DNA of 10,522 nucleotides from Patescibacteria group bacterium UBA5187 (GTDB taxonomy: Bacteria; Patescibacteriota; Minisyncoccia; Phycocordibacterales; PALSA-1337), in NCBI GenBank assembly GCA_002413065.1, contig DHWH01000004.1, positions 423 through 10,944 on the forward strand, read 5' to 3'. Made by a program: the position numbers and the translations under genes. Positions 6,263-10,522 of this stretch are shown piece after piece. The notes beneath the pieces were generated by a model. That model did no database searches. It had not been told where the DNA came from and saw only the letters and a list, made by a program, of their open reading frames with translations. Numbering within the stretch: the stretch's first letter is position 1; the number at the start of each line of letters is the position of its first letter.

Positions 6263-6793
6263 TTATTTTGTTTTTAAATATTCCTTTGCGTACTCCTCGG
6301 CACCCATCTTTTCTAATTTCTGCGCCTTGTCCTTGACCTCTCGATTCAAAACAAGCATGGCTTTGGCCAATTTTTCTCGGAGTGAAGCGTCAGCGATTGC
6401 TAGTATCTTCAAGGCCAGAAGTCCCGCATTTTTTGCACCATTGATCGCAACTGTTGCCACGGGAATACCCGGCGGCATCTGAACTATGGAAAGAAGCGAG
6501 TCCATGCCTTCGAGATTCTTCCCTTTTACAGGAACGCCGATGACCGGCAAAACTGTAATGGCTGCAGTCATTCCGGGCAAATGTGCCGCACCTCCGGCGC
6601 CGGCAATGATGACCTTGAGGCCTCTTGTTTCGGCAGTTGTTGCGTATTCGACGAGCCTGTCAGGCGTACGATGTGCTGATACGATGGTTATTTCGTATGG
6701 AACGCCAAACTCTTTCAAAACCGCCGCAGCATCCTGCATGACGCTCAAATCCGAATCTGATCCCATAATGATGCCTACAAGATTTTGTTTCAT
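6263..6793 (-). CDS. purE: N5-carboxyaminoimidazole ribonucleotide mutase (PurE, class I)
   Basis: Moves the carboxyl group of N5-CAIR, the PurK product, to C4 to give CAIR. The 176 residues are normal for class I PurE. Motifs: IIMGSDSD (8-15), SAHRTP with His41 as the active-site His (39-44), IAGAGGAAHLPGM (63-75), and the conserved GVPVKGKNLEGMDSLLSIVQMP (86-107) followed by PVATVAINGAKNAGLLA (111-127). The presence of a neighbouring purK supports the mutase (class I) rather than the direct AIR carboxylase (class II). The C-terminus is a Lys-rich helix. The ATG lies 8 bases after the purK stop, again without a Shine-Dalgarno, and 7 bases separate its own stop from the likely purM ATG. Confidence 0.96.
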   Translation of the reverse strand: MKQNLVGIIMGSDSDLSVMQDAAAVLKEFGVPYEITIVSAHRTPDRLVEYATTAETRGLKVIIAGAGGAAHLPGMTAAITVLPVIGVPVKGKNLEGMDSLLSIVQMPPGIPVATVAINGAKNAGLLALKILAIADASLREKLAKAMLVLNREVKDKAQKLEKMGAEEYAKEYLKTK

Positions 6794-6801
6794 AAATGTA
6801 A

Positions 6802-7947
6802 TTAAATGGAAATATATGCGCGGGCTTGCTCGGCTTTCTCTAGTGCAGAATCCAGATCAGAATCGATGATCGTAATGTGCCCCATTTTCCTCTCGGGACG
6901 TGTTTCCAGTTTACCATATACGTGAATTGAGGCACCAGGGATCGAAAGGACGTTTTCGATACCCTGAATTTTGGCAATTCCGGCACGTTCGCCGAGAATA
7001 TTTATCATCACAGCCGCGGGTGCGAGTTGCTCCACTTTTCCAAGTGGCATTCCGGTAATGGCGCGGATATGCTGTTCGAATTGAGAAGTCTTGTGACCTT
7101 CGATCGTATGGTGCCCGGAGTTATGAACGCGCGGAGCTATCTCATTTACGAGGATGCTGTCATCAGCCGCCACGAACATTTCAATTGCAAAAACTCCCAC
7201 ACCTTTCAGATGCGACAATATGCGCACAGCTAGTTCTTGCGCTTTCCCTAGAATGACAGGATCTATTGGTGCCGGGGATAAAACGATATGGCAAATATTG
7301 TTCTTGTGAATAGTTTCTACTGGAGGATACGCGACTATTTCACCAGCCATTCCGCGGGCAACTACTACGGCGAGCTCTTTTACAAAAGGTACGAACTTTT
7401 CTACATATAATTCCCTGTCGCCGAGCTTCTTCATCGCCGCCTCGATATCGGCTTCGGTTTTTACTAAGGCATTTCCCCTGCCGTCATATGCGTCGCGCTT
7501 TGCTTTGAGCAGTATGGGCAAGCTTAAGTCCTCGATAGCTCTTAAAATGTCGGCTTTACCGGTCACCGACCGGGAATCTGCAACAGGTACATCATGTTGT
7601 ATTAAAAATTGTTTCTGAGCGAATTTATCCTTGATAATGGAAAGTGTCTGCGGGGAGGGATTGATCATGTGTCCCTTTGAGACCAATTCTTCCAAAGCTT
7701 CGGCATTCGCAGACTCTATTTCAAATGTCATAAAATCCGATACGGCGGCAATGTCACGGATTCCTTCGGCGCTCTTGAAATCTTTCACGATCTGCAGGTC
7801 CGCAACCTGTCCGGCGGGACTGTCGGGTGTCGGATCAAGCACAATCACACGAAAACCAAGTTTCTTTGCAGCCTGCGTAAGCATTCTGCCAAGCTGTCCT
7901 CCTCCTACAATGCCGATAGTTTTCTGTGTCGCAGTCTTTTTATTCAT
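6802..7947 (-). CDS. purK: N5-carboxyaminoimidazole ribonucleotide synthase (PurK)
   Basis: An ATP-grasp enzyme that carboxylates AIR with bicarbonate and ATP to N5-CAIR. 381 residues, usual length. N-terminal dinucleotide-like loop IGIVGGGQLGRML (11-23), LDPTPDSPAGQVAD (37-50), then the ATP-grasp domain with LLKAKRDAYDGRGN (146-159), YVEKFVPF (181-188), the metal-binding segment LVNEIAPRVHNSGHHT (266-281) and QFEQHIRAITGMPLG (289-303). All expected catalytic regions are present. Its ATG overlaps the TGA of the preceding P-loop gene (ATGA at 7944-7947), so translation is probably coupled to that gene. purE follows after 8 bases; the two enzymes act consecutively. Confidence 0.96.
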   Translation of the reverse strand: MNKKTATQKTIGIVGGGQLGRMLTQAAKKLGFRVIVLDPTPDSPAGQVADLQIVKDFKSAEGIRDIAAVSDFMTFEIESANAEALEELVSKGHMINPSPQTLSIIKDKFAQKQFLIQHDVPVADSRSVTGKADILRAIEDLSLPILLKAKRDAYDGRGNALVKTEADIEAAMKKLGDRELYVEKFVPFVKELAVVVARGMAGEIVAYPPVETIHKNNICHIVLSPAPIDPVILGKAQELAVRILSHLKGVGVFAIEMFVAADDSILVNEIAPRVHNSGHHTIEGHKTSQFEQHIRAITGMPLGKVEQLAPAAVMINILGERAGIAKIQGIENVLSIPGASIHVYGKLETRPERKMGHITIIDSDLDSALEKAEQARAYISI

Positions 7948-8474
7948 AAGTTGTCGAGTATAAACTGCATTCTTTCCTCCGGTGGCAATACAGGGACCGT
8001 GACGATTTGAAAACCGAGTTCTTGATAGGCTTCCTTGAGATAGTGATGAAGCTGATCCTGCTGTTTTTTTGTCTCAATGCGTGCGTAATCAACTACATAC
8101 GCCAGTTGTTCAAGCAGGAACACTTTTTTATACGAGCACGTTTTCAACGCTTCAGTCAGAAGCGGATTTTGCGGATACTTGTACAACCTGTCGTATGCAA
8201 TAGTGTCGGGAATGGCACGATCAAGAAATACGATCTCATTCTTCGGTAGATTCTTTTCAATTTCAATTTTCATTTCCAGGGCTTTTTTCTGAAAAGCCTG
8301 TTCGTCTGAACGGATATCCGTAATAGTTCTGCCTTTCGCCATTTCCTGATCGATATAGACGCGGGCTGTTTCGTATACGACATGATGCCCCTTTGCCGCA
8401 AGACCTGCAACCAAGGTTGTTTTACCTGATGAGGACGAGCCCGTTATGACATACCATAGGTTGTCGGATTTCAT
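7944..8474 (-). CDS. P-loop ATPase / NadR-like nucleotide kinase family protein (AAA_28-like)
   Basis: A 176-residue single-domain P-loop protein. Walker A is GSSSSGKT (12-19); ETARVYID (35-42) is the typical motif after the first strand in AAA_28/NadR-type ATPases; IVFLDRAIPDTIAYD (91-105) contains the Walker B strand with an Asp-Arg pair as in small-molecule kinases; and a helical lid-like section holds RIETKKQQDQ (132-141). The C-terminus VPVLPPEERMQFIL resembles the end of nucleoside monophosphate kinase folds. It heads the purK-purE-purM-purC-purB block and overlaps purK by 4 bases. A kinase for a nucleoside, nucleotide or related metabolite in purine metabolism is a reasonable inference, but the substrate is unknown. 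The 111-base gap upstream holds the terminator of the HAD gene and must contain this block's promoter, though no clean -35/-10 pair stands out; TAGAAT about 20 bases before the ATG is the best -10 candidate. The start has at most a weak AGGG. Confidence 0.72.
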   Translation of the reverse strand: MKSDNLWYVITGSSSSGKTTLVAGLAAKGHHVVYETARVYIDQEMAKGRTITDIRSDEQAFQKKALEMKIEIEKNLPKNEIVFLDRAIPDTIAYDRLYKYPQNPLLTEALKTCSYKKVFLLEQLAYVVDYARIETKKQQDQLHHYLKEAYQELGFQIVTVPVLPPEERMQFILDNL

Positions 8475-8551
8475 AAAAGCGTATCCCTATTCTACTCTAC
8501 AAAATAAAATATGCCACACAACCTAATAGGACATCACATAAATGAAATATT

Positions 8552-8581
8552 AAAAAAGCCAGTGGTATGGATCCCACTGGC
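8552..8581 (-). terminator. Rho-independent terminator after the HAD gene, separating the two purine blocks
   Basis: On the minus strand GCCAGTGG (8574-8581), an 8-base loop and CCACTGGC (8558-8565) form a perfect 8-bp stem followed by six T (8552-8557), starting 4 bases after the stop of the HAD gene. It indicates that purL-purQ-HAD ends here and that the P-loop/purK block is transcribed separately, unless read-through is used. Confidence 0.9.
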
Positions 8582-8585
8582 GGCG

Positions 8586-9542
8586 TTAATTATTTAAAAT
8601 GGTTCGAAGAACCTGTGACAATGGCAGACCTTTCCTCAACATCGCCAGAGATTTCTTTTCCAAAAGCGGCAGAAGCTGTTTCCAGTCTGTCACAGGGAAA
8701 ATGTCCGGCGGGGATCCTGTCAATTCCTCGTGTGGATCGAACCATACAAATGGAATGTTCAGATTCTTTGCCAGACCTCCGTCGGCGCACAAACTGTCGC
8801 CCACATGAACGGCGTTTCCATTCTTGTGCAAGTGGTCATGGAAGAATTCCGGCTGAGGCAACTTTCTGCACAGCGCATCGAAAACCATTCGATGCGGCTT
8901 CGCCCTCTCTTCGGGTGCAAACTTTGCATACGCCTCACTGCGCATGTCATCATCGGTGACCATGAGTTCAGTACATTGGACGCCCCACACATGGAAGCAG
9001 CGTTCAATGAACTTATCGTGGCCCGAAGAGATGATTCCGAAGTCGAGGATGTCGTCCTTTGCACATGACCCAGTTTTCAACTCGAGGAACGCTTTCCAGA
9101 ATTCAAGGAATCCCGGACAAGGTAGCGGCCAGAGATCACCCCTATCGAAGGCTCCGCCAATTTGATCCATGAGATGACTGAGCTTGAGCCTGACAAATGT
9201 CTCTGTCAGCACAGGAAACGGATCCATTTCGTTCCATTTCAAGGGAATTCCCTTGCCCACAGGCACATATTGTTCAAGTGATCCATTGCACGTGGCAATG
9301 AAAGATCGGGCGGAGTTCATCAATGAAGTCCTATTGCCCAATCTGATCGCCTGTTCAACGAGTTCGCGTGGCGCGAGCCGTTGTGGTTCCCTGATCTTGC
9401 ACATCGCTCTGTGGCCGAAATCTGATCCAAGCAATTGATCCAATGCTCGGGCCGACGCTTCGACAACCCCGATTCCTCCCGGTCTCGGCGTGAACGTTTG
9501 CGCAATAGTGCGGTCAAAATCCGAACTAATGATACGTTTCAA
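8586..9542 (-). CDS. HAD-superfamily hydrolase of unknown substrate
   Basis: A 318-residue protein with all four HAD motifs: motif I SSDFDRTIA (6-14; nucleophile Asp8 and acid/base Asp10, with Arg instead of the usual Gly after the second Asp), motif II IISSGHD (170-176), motif III Lys around KPHRMVFDAL (215-224), and motif IV VHVGDSLCADGGLAKNL (245-261; Asp249, Asp254). About 155 residues separate motifs I and II, room for a large helical C1-type cap that would set specificity. A phosphatase is the most likely activity; the substrate is unknown. The start is TTG at 9542, chosen because AAAGGAG lies 8 bases upstream and motif I needs this start. It lies 31 bases after purQ and is followed by a terminator, so it is the last gene of the purL-purQ transcript. 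It may be a purine-related nucleotide or sugar-phosphate phosphatase, or an unrelated insertion. Confidence 0.78.
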   Translation of the reverse strand: MKRIISSDFDRTIAQTFTPRPGGIGVVEASARALDQLLGSDFGHRAMCKIREPQRLAPRELVEQAIRLGNRTSLMNSARSFIATCNGSLEQYVPVGKGIPLKWNEMDPFPVLTETFVRLKLSHLMDQIGGAFDRGDLWPLPCPGFLEFWKAFLELKTGSCAKDDILDFGIISSGHDKFIERCFHVWGVQCTELMVTDDDMRSEAYAKFAPEERAKPHRMVFDALCRKLPQPEFFHDHLHKNGNAVHVGDSLCADGGLAKNLNIPFVWFDPHEELTGSPPDIFPVTDWKQLLPLLEKKSLAMLRKGLPLSQVLRTILNN

Positions 9543-9550
9543 TTGATGTT

Positions 9551-9557
9551 CTCCTTT
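9551..9557 (-). promoter_or_regulatory. Strong Shine-Dalgarno for the TTG-started HAD gene
   Basis: AAAGGAG on the minus strand ends 8 bases before the TTG at 9542. It decides this non-ATG start and is the only strong Shine-Dalgarno before any gene in the window. Confidence 0.8.
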
Positions 9558-9573
9558 CTAGAAGCAATTCTTC

Positions 9574-10392
9574 TTACTTCTGAAAATAGTCTATCGCGTT
9601 TTTGAAGATTTGGAAACCAGGTCCGTGCTCAGGAAGTTTCTTGCCAATTCGTTTGCTTTGTTCTCTGATAAATGTGAAGTTCGGCAGCTGTGTCACGAAT
9701 AATGCGCGTTCAGGATGAGGCATCATACCGAGGACACGTCCGTTATGACTTGTTACTGCCGCAATGTCTTCCAAAGCTCCATTTGGATTGTATGGCAAGT
9801 CTAAATATGCGCATGCTTCACCTTTTGCGTAGCGAGCAGCGATCGCTCCTTTCTTATTGAGCTCCGCAAGTGTTTTTGCATCGGCGTAATATTTACCTTC
9901 ACCGTGTGCGATCGGAAGAGAGATCGTGCCCATATTTTTGAGCCACGGACTCGGGCGGCCATTTTTATTATTTTCGGCGCCTTGTTGAGTTTCAACTTTG
10001 ATATCAACCCATCGGTCGATATATCGTGCGCCGTCATTATGCGTAAGTGCACCCGGCAAAAGTCCCAAATTTGTGAGTATTTGAAAACCGTTACAGATAC
10101 CTATCACGAGTTTTTGTTGCGAGACAAAAAGTTCCAAGTCTTTCGAAAGATGATTTCTCACTTTGTTGGCGTATGCCTTCCCCGATCCGGTATCGTCACC
10201 GTATGAAAATCCTCCAGGGAAAGCGAGAATATCGTAGTTTTTTATTTTTTTAATGCCGTCGATCAAATCATTGATGTGGACAATATCAGCCGATGCGCCT
10301 GCCAATTCAAAAGCGAATTTTGTCTCTTCTTCACAGTTGAGGCCGTATCCTGAAAATACGAGTACTTTTGGTTTTATATGCAAGGTCTTCAT
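9574..10392 (-). CDS. purQ: Phosphoribosylformylglycinamidine synthase subunit PurQ (glutaminase)
   Basis: Class I glutamine amidotransferase that releases ammonia from glutamine for PurL, which converts FGAR to FGAM. Key residues are visible: the N-terminal VLVFSGYGLNCEEET (10-24), FPGGFSYGDD (58-67), the nucleophile Cys100 in GICNGFQ (98-104), PIAHGEGKYY (160-169), and the catalytic MPHPER with His226 and Glu228 (224-229). At 272 residues it is longer than the ~227-residue B. subtilis PurQ; the additional length lies in a Gln/Asn-rich segment at about 135-150 and in an extended C-terminus ending in a PEHGPGFQIF helix. Only one base separates it from the purL stop, so the two subunits are probably made in balanced amounts. 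No Shine-Dalgarno is present (ACTAAC precedes the ATG). purS, the usual third subunit, is not next to it. Confidence 0.95.
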   Translation of the reverse strand: MKTLHIKPKVLVFSGYGLNCEEETKFAFELAGASADIVHINDLIDGIKKIKNYDILAFPGGFSYGDDTGSGKAYANKVRNHLSKDLELFVSQQKLVIGICNGFQILTNLGLLPGALTHNDGARYIDRWVDIKVETQQGAENNKNGRPSPWLKNMGTISLPIAHGEGKYYADAKTLAELNKKGAIAARYAKGEACAYLDLPYNPNGALEDIAAVTSHNGRVLGMMPHPERALFVTQLPNFTFIREQSKRIGKKLPEHGPGFQIFKNAIDYFQK

Positions 10393-10393
10393 G

Positions 10394-10522
10394 TTAGTAG
10401 TTTTTCAACGTTGATTTGTACGCAGTAAGTGCCTGAGCAACCCGGATGTTCACGATATCTTTCTTGCTGCGACCTTGTATTTTGAGCATCTGATCGTCAG
10501 TTACCTTGCCGATCAGTGTGCA
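10394..10522 (-). CDS. purL: Phosphoribosylformylglycinamidine synthase subunit PurL, C-terminal end only
   Basis: The frame is open from the right edge and ends with TAA, giving the last 42 residues. LIGKVTDDQMLKIQG followed by a short strand-helix and an AQALTAYKSTL helix resembles the end of PurL, where an (I)GxVT strand and a final helix ending in a hydrophobic/aromatic run are typical. PurL is the ATP-dependent FGAM synthase domain that uses ammonia from PurQ. The call depends mainly on this tail plus the 1-base spacing to purQ; the catalytic part lies outside the window. Whether this is the small (PurS-dependent) or a longer PurL cannot be judged. Confidence 0.78.
   Translation of the reverse strand, partial: CTLIGKVTDDQMLKIQGRSKKDIVNIRVAQALTAYKSTLKNY

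Noticed and set aside
8475..8551. Promoter for the P-loop/purK block (TAGAAT as -10)
   Set aside because: No acceptable -35 at 16-18 bases; a promoter is expected here but no specific site can be supported.
8567..9438. Overlapping + strand frames opposite the HAD gene
   Set aside because: The minus strand has four HAD motifs, a Shine-Dalgarno and a terminator; the + frames have none of these and cross the minus-strand terminator.

Overview
The window looks like bacterial chromosome, most likely from a Patescibacteria (Candidate Phyla Radiation) type organism or another small-genome lineage. The reasons are: a secreted protein ending in a VPNTGTGG-type anchor plus membrane helix, purine genes packed with 1-12 base gaps, divergent versions of PurM and PurQ, and almost no Shine-Dalgarno sequences. 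TGA is used as a stop (end of the gene before purK), so the genetic code looks standard. The lineage is an inference; no rRNA or ribosomal protein gene is present to test it.

Left part (1-2740): the 3' end of a flotillin-like gene on the + strand closed by a strong terminator. Then two minus-strand genes: a small signal-peptide protein with a C-terminal VPNTG motif and helix, and a short-chain dehydrogenase/reductase with a promoter placed so that its mRNA should be leaderless. Diverging from the latter on the + strand is a 120-residue protein that resembles a free-standing RNA polymerase alpha C-terminal domain, ended by a UUCG-loop terminator.

Right part (2754-10522), all on the minus strand: a purine biosynthesis cluster in two transcription blocks. 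In the direction of transcription, block 1 is purL (only its C-terminus is in the window), purQ and a HAD-family hydrolase, ended by a clear terminator at 8552-8581. Block 2 is a P-loop ATPase/kinase-like gene overlapping purK by 4 bases, then purK, purE, purM, purC and purB. Together these cover the FGAM synthase step (PurL/PurQ), AIR synthesis (PurM), the two-step carboxylation of AIR (PurK then PurE), SAICAR synthesis (PurC) and adenylosuccinate/SAICAR cleavage (PurB). purF, purD, purN/T, purH and purS are not in the window.

The points most worth a second look are: the purM 5' end, where a conserved N-terminus is separated from a well-placed ATG by an 8-A tract that shifts the frame; two uncharacterised proteins inside the purine blocks (the P-loop protein coupled to purK and the HAD hydrolase, the only gene with a strong Shine-Dalgarno); and the solo alpha-CTD-like protein. 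I see no tRNA, rRNA, CRISPR array, insertion sequence or attachment site. No gap between genes exceeds about 120 bases.
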